Positions 37,982-45,934 of a stretch of 64,000 nucleotides of DNA are shown in pieces. The DNA is taken from contig CBDBLZ010000021.1 in the NCBI GenBank assembly GCA_965207385.1, positions 930,001-994,000 on the forward strand, read 5' to 3'. The stretch's first letter is position 1. Every line of letters starts with the position of its first letter. The translations under genes and the position numbers were made by a program. The notes under the pieces are model-generated. The model made no database searches. It was not told where the DNA came from and saw nothing but the letters and a program-made list of their open reading frames with translations. Source of the DNA: CAZXEU01 sp965207385 (lineage in GTDB: Bacteria; Bacteroidota; Rhodothermia; Rhodothermales; Bin80).

Positions 37982-38412
37982 CGCTACGGCTTGCAATCAC
38001 CAGGATGGGTAAACGTACACTCTTCGTTTCAAGTGCTGCCTTGACAGAGCTGTCCACTCGGCACTCTACGCGCGTGTGAGGCCAAGGCAAAGCATGGGGC
38101 CCGTTCCGGAATTTCCGGATGTTTTCGCGCGCGTCAGGCATCGCAAACCCTTTTATCTCGAAGCCAGCTCTACCGTTCTCTTTGCATGCTGGTCACGTCT
38201 TGCCATTGCTATGAAGCGTAACATCAACTCCGCGTGGCAGGCGGCCTCCTAAATCCTGGGTGCTTTGGTGACCTCCGGACTGCCTGCCCGAGCTTCGAGG
38301 AGCGGCCTGCGCTCAACGGATTTGTCGGTGCCCCGCTCAAGGCCATCGGCGAAAGGTGGCCGATCCTTATATATTGAAGCACCTTAAACCCAGAAAATGA
38401 GGGCATTCAACG
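37982..38412. other. Intergenic region with possible vestigial frame and -10-like TATATT
   Basis: About 430 bases. From 38118 to 38252 the plus strand has an open run ending in TAA (FPDVFARVRHRK onward, WQAAS at the end) that matches nothing I recognise. Close to the VOC start, TATATT near 38372-38377 could be its -10 box. I see no other structure. Confidence 0.3.
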
Positions 38413-38808
38413 ATGAGAATTTACCTGACCGGTGTTTTCGTTGACGACCAACAGAAGGCACTTCGTTTCTACACGGAAACGCTTGGTTTCCGTGTAAAGC
38501 ACAACATCCCACTGGGAAAGTTCGCCTGGATTACCGTCGTATCCGAGGAGGCTCCAGACGGGACGGAGTTGCTGCTGGAGCCCGACGACCACCCCGCGGT
38601 CCGTCCGTTCATCGCTGCGCTTGTAAAGGACGGGATCCCCAGTAACTCCTTCGCCGTCAACGATATCGCGGCCGAGTACGAGCGGCTTCTGGCAAAAGGT
38701 GTGCGATTCGTCCAGCCGCCTACAGACCTCGGAAGTGTTATTGCTGCAAAGTTCGATGATACGTGCGGCAATTTGATCCAGATCACAGAGGAGAAGCGCG
38801 AGCCGTGA
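38413..38808 (+). CDS. VOC (glyoxalase/bleomycin-resistance fold) protein
   Basis: A 131-residue single vicinal-oxygen-chelate domain. The opening GVFVDDQQKALRFYTETLGF is the classic VOC start, and the ending KFDDTCGNLIQITE is the classic close with the metal-ligand Glu. Such proteins bind or modify small molecules (glyoxalases, fosfomycin or bleomycin resistance, dioxygenases); the substrate is not readable here. It starts at the ATG at 38413. It is followed after 193 bases by an SDR enzyme, and the pair sits between a full propeller gene and a propeller fragment, so it may be an insertion. Confidence 0.9.
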   Translation: MRIYLTGVFVDDQQKALRFYTETLGFRVKHNIPLGKFAWITVVSEEAPDGTELLLEPDDHPAVRPFIAALVKDGIPSNSFAVNDIAAEYERLLAKGVRFVQPPTDLGSVIAAKFDDTCGNLIQITEEKREP

Positions 38809-39001
38809 CGATTGCAAGAGGGCTCGTTCCCGGATCCGGCGCGGAAATCGGGGTCCTGCGACCATAGCGGAATTGGCTGCGACAGGCACAGGGGATGGAG
38901 CGGCAGCGGTCAGCCGGCCTGTGTGAGAATCTGGCCGAATTTGCAAGAGACGTTATGCGATTCCTGAACTAAGACTGCAAGCTGAACCCGCCGGCAGCCT
39001 G

Positions 39002-40015
39002 ATGTCCGACCAGCCTCTGCTGAATCAGGTGGCCGTGGTCGCCGGCGCGACCCGCGGCGCCGGCCGGGGTATCGCCCGGATGCTGGGGGAGGCCGGCGCC
39101 ACCGTTTACTGCACGGGGCGCAGCGTGCGCGGCCGCCCTGCCACCGCCGGGCGGCCTGAGACTATCGAGGAGACGGCGGAGATGGTAACCGCGGCGGGAG
39201 GCCGCGGCATCGCCGTTCGCACTGACCATACCGTCGAGGCGGAGGTAGAGCGGCTCTTTGCTCGCATCCGCTCTGAGCAGGGACGGCTAGACGTGCTCGT
39301 AAACGATATCTGGGGCGGCGACGCATTGACCGAGTGGGGAATGCCGTTCTGGGAGCTTTCCACCGTTCAGGGGCTCAAACTGCTGGAGCGCGCAGTCCAC
39401 AGTCACATCATCACGAGTCGGCATGCCGTTCCCCTGATGGTCGAGCGTAACGCAGGCCTCGTCGTCGAGGTTACGGATGGCGACACGCTCGGATATCGCG
39501 GCAACCTCTTCTACGATCTGGCCAAGAACGCAGTCATTCGGCTGGCATACGCGATGGCGGCTGATCTGCATGCGCACCACGTCACGGCGGTGGCACTCAC
39601 GCCGGGGATGATGCGATCGGAGGCAGTGCTCGACCATTTTGGAGTTACCGAGGCGAACTGGCCGGATGCCATCGACATGGATCCGTATTTCGCCGAGTCC
39701 GAGACGCCGTGCTATGTCGGGCGGGCGGTGGCGGCGCTAGCCGCCGACCCGGACGTCGGGGCCAGAAGCGGCGGCTTGTTCTCAAGCTGGGGGCTGGCAA
39801 AAGAGTACGGCTTCACCGACGTGGACGGCCGCCAGCCGGACTGGGGCAGTTTCTTTGCTGGGAAGGTGGAGGAGATTATCGAGAAGGGCACGCCGCCGAG
39901 CGAGGAAGACATGGACCTATTCGTGGTTCGCATCCGCCTGCACCAGGTAGAAGACGATCCCGCGGCGGCTGACGAGGTGGCGCGGCTTCGCGCCTACCTT
40001 GAACTCCATCGCTGA
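39002..40015 (+). CDS. Short-chain dehydrogenase/reductase
   Basis: An SDR-fold NAD(P)-dependent oxidoreductase of 337 residues, longer than the usual 250. The cofactor motif GATRGAGRG lies at 15-23 and the catalytic pair Y171/K175 is in YDLAKN. The usual NNAG is changed to NDIWGG, a feature of a small SDR subgroup. The C-terminal extension (about 265-337) is acidic and helical. The substrate is unknown. It starts at an ATG. Its stop lies 13 bases before the propeller fragment at 40028. Together with the VOC gene it may form a small detoxification or modification pair. Confidence 0.9.
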   Translation: MSDQPLLNQVAVVAGATRGAGRGIARMLGEAGATVYCTGRSVRGRPATAGRPETIEETAEMVTAAGGRGIAVRTDHTVEAEVERLFARIRSEQGRLDVLVNDIWGGDALTEWGMPFWELSTVQGLKLLERAVHSHIITSRHAVPLMVERNAGLVVEVTDGDTLGYRGNLFYDLAKNAVIRLAYAMAADLHAHHVTAVALTPGMMRSEAVLDHFGVTEANWPDAIDMDPYFAESETPCYVGRAVAALAADPDVGARSGGLFSSWGLAKEYGFTDVDGRQPDWGSFFAGKVEEIIEKGTPPSEEDMDLFVVRIRLHQVEDDPAAADEVARLRAYLELHR

Positions 40016-40027
40016 GCCTGCCTTCGG

Positions 40028-40160
40028 TGTGTGGCGGCCTGACTGTCATGATGATTGTCGCTACGGGCAGGAGGAAATGACCGTGACGGACTGGACAATC
40101 CTTGCCCTAAACTCCGGCAAGACCCTTGCCAAGTCCCCCACCGGCAAGGATGCGGGCACC
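40028..40160 (+). pseudogene. Fragment of a beta-propeller gene (relative of paralogue D)
   Basis: An ungapped comparison by hand with 37685-37816 gives 108 of 132 identical bases (82 percent). The encoded residues match in one frame: WRPDCHDDCRYGQ and TVTDWTILALNSGKTLAKSP here against QRPDYSDEYRYGY and TVTDRIILALYSGKTLAESP in paralogue D. No signal peptide or remaining blades are present. It is the truncated remainder of a second copy, lying directly after the SDR gene. Confidence 0.85.
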
Positions 40161-40364
40161 TCAGCACGATTGTATACTACCATCGGTAGAAAGCGGGCGG
40201 AATCCAGCATTGCCAAGCGCCCTTGACGTTGTCACTCAAAGGCGTGATTTTCTGTCGGTGTCCTGCGCGTTTGCGCCGTGTGCTGCGGGTTGAATTAGAT
40301 CTGATGTTCTGTGGCCAGGCGCCATTACCCCCAGATCGGAATTCGAAGCTATAGGCGGTTGACT

Positions 40365-41432
40365 ATGCTTTCAGTCGTGTTTTCGTTGCGCACTCGCCTG
40401 GTCGTCCCTTTCGTGTTTGCGGCGGCTGCCGGCTGCATTCCGGACGGAACCGACGGGCAAGGGGTTACAGCGCTTTTGCCTTTCGCATCGAGTGCCGCTC
40501 CATACAGTGAGTCCGTCGACATTGCGGTCGTGTCCGAAGACGTCGCGTGCGTTATTGATTCCTTCGAGTCACGCATTCACTGCGTGGACAAGGGTGATGG
40601 CAGCGTCAAATCCATCGGCCGCGAGGGCGGGGGGCCGGGGGAATTCGTTGGGCTGTCCGGCATTTGGCGCAGCAGTGATGGCCAATTGGTGGCAACGGAC
40701 GTAGCGGAAGAGCGACTGACTTTCTTCGGGCCGGACGGCGCTGTGGCGTCGGAGACGCGGTTGCCGGACGGCTTCCAGCCGCGGCAGCTACGCGGTGATC
40801 GCCTGTTCGGATTCAAGATGGAATTTCTTGACTTCACGCCCAACTATGTTCCCATGGCAGCCGACGCCTACTCCGGGGAAATACTATGGGAGCGCTCGGA
40901 CCTGGTCGATGCCGTGGAGCGCGAGTGTCTCAATGCAGCGGTAGGTGCCTCGATGCCGGACGGGGGACTTGTCTTCCAGGTCTGCGGAAACGAGCTGGCG
41001 TTTTTTGCTCACAGGGATGCCCCGACCGCTGCCGTCGTCGCTTCGCCCAGCTACGTAGAGGCGCTTCCCAATGAACGTGACGTGAGCGCCCATGTGGATC
41101 TCCTAAGCAGTTTCAGCCGTCTCCCGGGAGGTATGTCTGCTGCGGAATTAGAGGCTGCGACAGCGGAGTATCGCGAAACGCCCAAAGAATGGCTCCTCAA
41201 GCCTATCACATTCGGCTTCGATGACCAGGATCGCCTTTGGGTGGCAACCACCCGGGAACGCGACGCGTTCTCCTATTTCGACATCTGGGACGGTACGGAG
41301 TACACTGGCAGCGTGCGCGTCCAGGACCGGCTTATGGGCTTTGACATCTTCGGTTCGACTCTCGTGACTCTTGTTGAGCGAACGCCCGGTGAGAGGGTAA
41401 TCGACTGGTACGACCTCAGCCAGGTCGAGTGA
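40365..41432 (+). CDS. 6-bladed beta-propeller lipoprotein (paralogue E)
   Basis: A 355-residue lipoprotein from the ATG at 40365: MLSVVFSLRTRLVVPFVFAA followed by AAGC, a lipobox with Cys at about 24. The family motif is REGGGPGEFVGL. Blades include IWRSSDGQLVATDVAEERLT and ITFGFDDQDRLWVATTRE. An upstream in-frame start at 40311 would place 18 extra residues before the signal and is disfavoured. Function is unknown. It follows the truncated propeller fragment, consistent with a once longer tandem array. Confidence 0.8.
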   Translation: MLSVVFSLRTRLVVPFVFAAAAGCIPDGTDGQGVTALLPFASSAAPYSESVDIAVVSEDVACVIDSFESRIHCVDKGDGSVKSIGREGGGPGEFVGLSGIWRSSDGQLVATDVAEERLTFFGPDGAVASETRLPDGFQPRQLRGDRLFGFKMEFLDFTPNYVPMAADAYSGEILWERSDLVDAVERECLNAAVGASMPDGGLVFQVCGNELAFFAHRDAPTAAVVASPSYVEALPNERDVSAHVDLLSSFSRLPGGMSAAELEAATAEYRETPKEWLLKPITFGFDDQDRLWVATTRERDAFSYFDIWDGTEYTGSVRVQDRLMGFDIFGSTLVTLVERTPGERVIDWYDLSQVE

Positions 41433-41947
41433 GTCCAAGATCCAACGGATGGCTCGGGTGATCCGGCGCTCCGCGTGCTCCGAACTGAAGGCGCAGGAGG
41501 AGGCGAGGGTTTGCAGTGGCTAACCTTTATGCCTTTCGCGCTCGCGTATGCGCCGATTGGCAGTTCGGGCGCCAGAGTCGCGGGTTCGCAAGGATTGCTG
41601 CCTGCCTGGCCTGTAAGCGCCTACCGTCATACGTGCGGCGGCCGTGCAGCTTACCTATGCGTCCGCGGCCGTGTTCTTCTGGCGATAATTTCGCCGCCAG
41701 TAGACCAACTGAGCGTGCGAAATGCTGCGCTCGGCGCGAAAGGCCGCTGCCTATTGCGTCCTCGGTTCATACAGCTCTATCAGCGGAAACATCTGCTCCG
41801 CCGTACGTCTGGGCTGTCCAATGGGATCCAGGGTTTGAATCTTCTGGCCTTGCAGAAGAATCACAATAGCTCGTCACCGGATCAAAATGGGTTTCAGCCG
41901 AGGCTTTCCTAGGGCCCACCACCCCGGCTGAGAGTGCGTCAGCCTCC
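41433..41947. other. Convergent intergenic region with weak inverted repeat
   Basis: About 515 bases between propeller E and the CxxC protein, converging. No supportable gene. Near its right end, arms TCAGCCG (41894 on) and CGGCTGA (41925 on) can pair across a 27-base loop just downstream of the CxxC gene, a possible weak terminator. Confidence 0.35.
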
Positions 41948-42550
41948 TCACTTGTCCCGTCTGCCATTGCCGTGCAGCTCACCGGACGGATACCCTGATG
42001 CAAACCCGCCCAGGCTTTCAGCAATGGAACTTGCACCGACGTACCAAGCCGACGCTAATTCCTCATGATACGGGTTAGAGGTGCTCGAAACTCTGAGATT
42101 GATAAGCTGCCCTCTTACCATCAAGAATGAAACGGGATTGACTGGCCCGAGATCGCTTCCGTATATCTCATCTGTGTTCGCAATCATTTTGTAATCGAAG
42201 TCTATCTCATGTCCAGTGAGGTAGGCTTTGCGAGGACCGTAGTAGTAAACCCTCGTGTACTCTTTGAGGGCGTTCCAATGAGCGTTGAGAGCGCGCACTT
42301 CGCTCCTAAGGCATATCCCACATCCCCGCTCATCAAGAATCACGACAACATGGAACGGATTATCTGGCAAATCCAGCTTAAACGTCTCCTGTTGCATAGA
42401 AAAGTCTAAAGCATACTGTACGGAACTTGCAGCGGTGATCAAATTCGTCTCTAAGTCAGCAACGACACGATTGCTTCTACGTACTTGCCAGTACAAGAAT
42501 CCATTTGAGCACACAAGGAATATTAGAAGACCCCAGTACCGCTTTTTCAT
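41948..42550 (-). CDS. Membrane-anchored thioredoxin-like protein with CxxC motif
   Basis: A 200-residue protein with one N-terminal membrane segment (about 6-22, RYWGLLIFLVCSNGFLYW). FHVVVILDERGCGICLRSEV at about 66-85 reads as a thioredoxin-fold beta strand followed by a redox motif C77-G-I-C80 and a helix. The predicted topology puts the CxxC domain in the periplasm, where it could form, break or shuffle disulfides. Its ATG overlaps the propeller F stop by four bases (ATGA), so the two are co-translated. Upstream in the same direction is an eight-cysteine secreted peptide, its most obvious possible substrate. GC content is low here. Family assignment is by pattern. Confidence 0.65.
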   Translation of the reverse strand: MKKRYWGLLIFLVCSNGFLYWQVRRSNRVVADLETNLITAASSVQYALDFSMQQETFKLDLPDNPFHVVVILDERGCGICLRSEVRALNAHWNALKEYTRVYYYGPRKAYLTGHEIDFDYKMIANTDEIYGSDLGPVNPVSFLMVRGQLINLRVSSTSNPYHEELASAWYVGASSIAESLGGFASGYPSGELHGNGRRDK

Positions 42551-43629
42551 TCTGCCCGGAGATTACTGGCCCTGCGGTCACGCAAGACATTAGGATAGAT
42601 CTTGATATACGTATCTCCGATTCTACCCGACTGAAAGTCGCGGTCGGTTTCAACTGTGTAGATGTACTCGTCGTCGACCGAAAATGAATCTGGCAATCCC
42701 GACAAGTCGTACGTCTCAAGGTACTGGCCATTGGACGCATCATACACGTCGAAGGCCAGGAGGTCGGGAACATCCTGGTTCCTGTCAGGAGCGGGCTGGA
42801 CCAGCAGATAGTCGCCGTAAACCGCTATTCCGAGACTAGCATACAATGCAGTTTGTGTATATCCCATGGCCACTCTTCCTCCGTCTAGATCGGAGGTCAC
42901 ATAGTTCACCTCACTCAAGTGGTTGTCGATTGTAGCAACCGAATAAACCCAATCGCCTTCAAGGGTGTACTTCCTGATCAGTGATTCTGAGTACCCCGCG
43001 TAGTATACGTGGCGTTCGTCTACGTCGATCATGCCTTCATACTTGAGAAATGCCTCGCTTTCTAGGCCAGACATTTCAAAGCTGCTTACCACTCTTCCGT
43101 CTCCATCAATTATGTTAAAGAGGTAATCCAGTGAGGCCGGTGCAAAGAGAATGAAGAGATCGCTTGCCAGAGGCCGTATTCGACGAACTCCGACCTCCAC
43201 CTGCATATCTCTCAATAGCGTTCCCGACTTTGACCATGTAATAACCCGATGCCTAGTGGCAAAGACTATCTTCTGATCGTCGACCGCTAAGTCACCGAAT
43301 CCAGAGACCTCCCCCGGGCCTTGGCCCTTGCCAGCCCCAATGAAGCGGAACGAGGCCGGGTCGCGCTTGTCTATCGCGACCACCTTCCCTAAACTTCCGT
43401 CCGAAACATAGATTCTCCTGTTGTCTACCGTAATCCATGATCCGCGAAATACTCCATAGTCTGCCAGATTAAGGCTATCGATAGCTCGAAGGCTTGTCGT
43501 GACAATGCGTTTGGTTGCTTGTTGCTCGCTCTTCGAGAGGAAATTGCTTTCATGCTCAATAGCGGACTTGCTTGTGCACGATGCTGTTACTGCCAGCAAC
43601 AGGAGTAGTAAGTGCGAATGGCGCAGCAT
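42547..43629 (-). CDS. 6-bladed beta-propeller lipoprotein (paralogue F, low-GC cassette)
   Basis: A 360-residue lipoprotein: MLRHSHLLLLLLAVTASC carries a lipobox with Cys at 18. The family motif is GAGKGQGPGEVSGFGD. It contains blade pairs such as GSWITVDNRRIYVSDGSLG and DSFSVDDEYIYTVET. Base composition is much poorer in GC than in paralogues A-C, so it was probably acquired with its neighbours. It lies between the secreted Cys-rich peptide (125 bases upstream) and the CxxC protein (overlapping by four bases). It may capture, display or guide the peptide, by inference from gene order. Confidence 0.8.
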   Translation of the reverse strand: MLRHSHLLLLLLAVTASCTSKSAIEHESNFLSKSEQQATKRIVTTSLRAIDSLNLADYGVFRGSWITVDNRRIYVSDGSLGKVVAIDKRDPASFRFIGAGKGQGPGEVSGFGDLAVDDQKIVFATRHRVITWSKSGTLLRDMQVEVGVRRIRPLASDLFILFAPASLDYLFNIIDGDGRVVSSFEMSGLESEAFLKYEGMIDVDERHVYYAGYSESLIRKYTLEGDWVYSVATIDNHLSEVNYVTSDLDGGRVAMGYTQTALYASLGIAVYGDYLLVQPAPDRNQDVPDLLAFDVYDASNGQYLETYDLSGLPDSFSVDDEYIYTVETDRDFQSGRIGDTYIKIYPNVLRDRRASNLRAE

Positions 43630-43740
43630 TGCAATGTCGGTAATCGTACGCGTCTAGCCCGGCGAAGCCAAGACTCAACTTACAGCTACGACAGGAATCT
43701 CAAGGGGCCTTACAAAGCGCGCTTGCTTTCGGTCAAGTTA

Positions 43741-43753
43741 CTGAGCTTCTCAG
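43741..43753 (-). terminator. Short hairpin directly after the peptide gene
   Basis: CTGAG and CTCAG arms with a three-base loop, extendable by GTTA/TAAC with a two-base bulge, lie immediately after the peptide stop. There is no T tract. It could trim or stabilise an abundant peptide mRNA and partly attenuate the downstream genes. Confidence 0.35.
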
Positions 43754-43754
43754 C

Positions 43755-44006
43755 CTAACTACCAGGCCTATAGCAGTAAATGATCTCGCATCCGGAGCAA
43801 CCCTTTTTCTGTATCGCCCCGCAGTAGTACTTGAATTCATCGTCATCGCAAGTCCCTCCCCAACCGAAACAGCTGCTACAGCCTTTACATTCGTCCTTAG
43901 CAAGGGCCACTTTGACCGACATAGTAATCGAGTGATCTTGTAAGGCGAGATTTACATTCAAGAAAAGCATGATTGTTACTACGAAAAGAGCGACTAGAGT
44001 CTTCAT
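43755..44006 (-). CDS. Small secreted eight-cysteine peptide, NVEALA-like
   Basis: An 83-residue preprotein. Residues 1-22 are a strong hydrophobic signal (MKTLVALFVVTIMLFLNVNL); the mature part after about residue 37 holds eight cysteines (C40, C43, C46, C53, C62, C70, C73, C78), an even number fit for four disulfides. The leader contains FLNVNL and ends VALA before KDEC, resembling the FNVNL...NVEALA leader pattern of the Bacteroidota NVEALA peptides. That likeness is mine and untested. It is transcribed ahead of a propeller lipoprotein and a CxxC protein. Function is unknown: a secreted bioactive or structural peptide is possible. Confidence 0.65.
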   Translation of the reverse strand: MKTLVALFVVTIMLFLNVNLALQDHSITMSVKVALAKDECKGCSSCFGWGGTCDDDEFKYYCGAIQKKGCSGCEIIYCYRPGS

Positions 44007-44093
44007 GGCGATTTTGTCCAGTTAGGAGACATTTAGTTAGCGTGATTGCCGACAGTCGGTTGAAGTTGTCAACCGATCCGCGATTGCGACCAG

Positions 44094-44123
44094 AGTATAG
44101 GGTGGCGACCGCTGCTGCGACAA
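44094..44123 (-). promoter_or_regulatory. Possible promoter of the peptide cassette
   Basis: On the minus strand, TTGTCG (44123-44118), an 18-base spacer and TATACT (44099-44094) lie about 88 bases upstream of the peptide ATG. This would leave a leader of roughly 80 bases. The -35 box deviates at three positions from consensus. Confidence 0.35.
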
Positions 44124-44364
44124 ACGGAACGGACGGAAATCAACCGTATTCGCATTGTCTTCATGGTACATTTGGACGATACACAAAAGATGCAGACAAT
44201 ATGTACTCAATTGCGACAATAGCCAAGATTCAGTGAGCTATTCCACTCCTCCAATTCCAGTTGATCGCTACCAACGTGGTTATCTGAGCAGGGCAGGGAG
44301 AGCAACGAATCCCTCTCGTATCCTAGTGTGGTGTCCTATTCCCATTGATGATGCAGAAGCCGCG
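44124..44364. other. Low-GC spacer between peptide cassette and IS630 remnant
   Basis: Nothing recognisable on either strand. Short frames here have no ribosome-binding site or family resemblance. Confidence 0.3.
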
Positions 44365-44600
44365 GCAGGTGCCTGCCTTGCCCGCCCTACTCTCCTGAGA
44401 TTCTCGTTGGCCATCTTCGTCGACACCATGGGTCGGGCGGATTCGCTCAAAGTCCTGAAGTAATCCTTGCGACTCCGCTTCTAATCCTGCACGGGATGGA
44501 AGAGGCCGCGGCGGAGCTGCTTCTTGGTCAGCGTGGCGAAGAAGCGCTCGACCAGGTCCCCACAGTCCGCAGCCCGGCGCAAGGGTAGCCGGATGCAGCC
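44365..44600 (-). mobile_element. C-terminal remnant of an IS630-family transposase
   Basis: On the minus strand one frame reads DLVERFFATLTKKQLRRGLF, then HPVQD, a TAG at 44481-44483, then DYFRTLSESARPMVSTKMAN and LRRVGRARQAP. This is the end of IS630 transposases (LVExxFxxLTxxxLRRGxF..., then PxxWTKTADEILxxVxRxRQA) after the last catalytic Glu region. The N-terminal two thirds are absent and a stop lies inside, so it is dead. No terminal inverted repeats were found. It marks the edge of the low-GC region. Confidence 0.7.
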
Positions 44601-44633
44601 GATGCAACCAGGCTACTATGCGCCCGTTTTCAA

Positions 44634-45734
44634 TCAGGCTTCGCTAATCTCGTAGACCAGCAGGCTGAAGCCGTCCACAGTCGCGTAAGCGCGATCCGCC
44701 CTGACTGCCTGAATGATTGTGGAAAAAGGGAGGGCCAGGTCTCCGACTACCTGGCTATCGCCATTCAGGACCAGCCACCTCGAAATTTCAGCTTCCTGCT
44801 CCGTGGTTGTGAGCTGTAACCAGATCCGGCCTGTGTCATCTACATGATACGTGGAATACGCGGGCCTGGTCTCGTATCGCATGGCCCTTCGAATCTGATC
44901 TGGCAAATCGCCCCAATAGTTTTTTACGTACTCGTCAACGTCCCTAAGAGTTACGGGCGCGCCCATATAAGGATGGGTAATGGATCCGCGGGAAACCCCA
45001 CTGGCTGCCACAATGGCTACGTCTATTGCACCGCTCGAACCTGCGTAGATCTGATTTGCAGGACCCACGCGGAAAACCGAATAGCGTCCAAAAGGCATAT
45101 GCATACCCATCGGCCGGACACCACCTGTCAGATTTATCCACTCTATCGCGGGCAAGCTCAGCCCGGGGTCTTGAACAACGCTGCCGCTCCAGCCAATAAT
45201 CTTGGCGTGAACCGATCGAGATGAATCCGTTCCCGGCTCCTCGAATTCCATCAGAAAACCGCCATCCAATGCGCCGGAGAAGCCTATGGGAGTGTTGCCC
45301 ATCGCATCATTGGAAACCGCGACTGTATAGGCCAGCTCGAATGAGCCAGGTACAAACGCCGACATCCTTCTGAGAAGACGATCGAACGTATACAACGTAT
45401 CGCCCGGCCCCGTGCGAATGGCCTGTAGCGATTTGAACTCGCCCGGGGCCTCACCTTCCCGTCCGATTTCGCTGATCAGATTGCCCTCATTAGTGAAGGC
45501 ATAGACCATTGGACTCTGCCTTTCGCCTGCGAAAATGCGGCCGGCACCGTCGACGGCAACCAGGCTCCCGATATTTCCGAAAAAGACTTCATCCTGCCCT
45601 GTTTCGCCGCCAATAGTAAACAGGGGGCGCAATTCGATTTCGGCGACGGGGCGGACCGGGGACCGTGTTTCTGTGATAGTCAGGGACCAAGCGGTGAAAA
45701 GGCATCCCGCCAGGACTGTGACTAGCACTCTCAT
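44634..45734 (-). CDS. 6-bladed beta-propeller protein, exported (paralogue G)
   Basis: A 366-residue protein with a signal peptide (MRVLVTVLAGCLFTAWSL). The family motif is GREGEAPGEFKSL. Its first blade GNIGSLVAVDGAGRIFAGER is nearly the same as that of paralogue B, and the later segment RPAYSTYHVDDTGRIWLQLT corresponds to KPACSTFVADDQGRIWVRRT there. The two are therefore recent duplicates placed about 25 kb apart on opposite strands. Function is unknown. It follows the secreted 45935-46477 gene on the same strand after 200 bases. Confidence 0.78.
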   Translation of the reverse strand: MRVLVTVLAGCLFTAWSLTITETRSPVRPVAEIELRPLFTIGGETGQDEVFFGNIGSLVAVDGAGRIFAGERQSPMVYAFTNEGNLISEIGREGEAPGEFKSLQAIRTGPGDTLYTFDRLLRRMSAFVPGSFELAYTVAVSNDAMGNTPIGFSGALDGGFLMEFEEPGTDSSRSVHAKIIGWSGSVVQDPGLSLPAIEWINLTGGVRPMGMHMPFGRYSVFRVGPANQIYAGSSGAIDVAIVAASGVSRGSITHPYMGAPVTLRDVDEYVKNYWGDLPDQIRRAMRYETRPAYSTYHVDDTGRIWLQLTTTEQEAEISRWLVLNGDSQVVGDLALPFSTIIQAVRADRAYATVDGFSLLVYEISEA

Positions 45735-45805
45735 TGATATTTCGGGACTGATCGGAATGCGTGGCTATCTAAGCGTAGCCGCATTGGAAGCGCAGCTGGA
45801 ATGGG

Positions 45806-45824
45806 GTCCGGATTGAATCCGGAC
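45806..45824. repeat. Perfect 9-base palindromic arms (GTCCGGATT / AATCCGGAC)
   Basis: Nine-base complementary arms with a single central base form a hairpin or an operator-like dyad. It lies between two minus-strand genes, 72 bases upstream of propeller G. It lacks a T tract, so a protein-binding site is as likely as a terminator. Confidence 0.45.
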
Positions 45825-45934
45825 AACCGATGGAGACTGCGAGGATTCGCCAGGCCACTCCTGTCGAAGGAATCCTGGTGGGATAATGCGCTACAACCGA
45901 ATCTTGATCCAACTCTGATTGGGCTGCCCGGCGC

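Noticed and set aside
38407..38946. Minus-strand frame opposite the VOC gene
   Set aside because: The plus strand has a clear VOC domain with start and end motifs; the minus frame is a shadow.
41826..41862. T-loop-like gggtttgaatc segment, possible tRNA
   Set aside because: No acceptor, anticodon or D stem can be drawn around it.
44323..44607. 94-codon minus-strand frame over the IS630 remnant
   Set aside because: The transposase similarity lies in a different frame of the same strand; this one has no family likeness.
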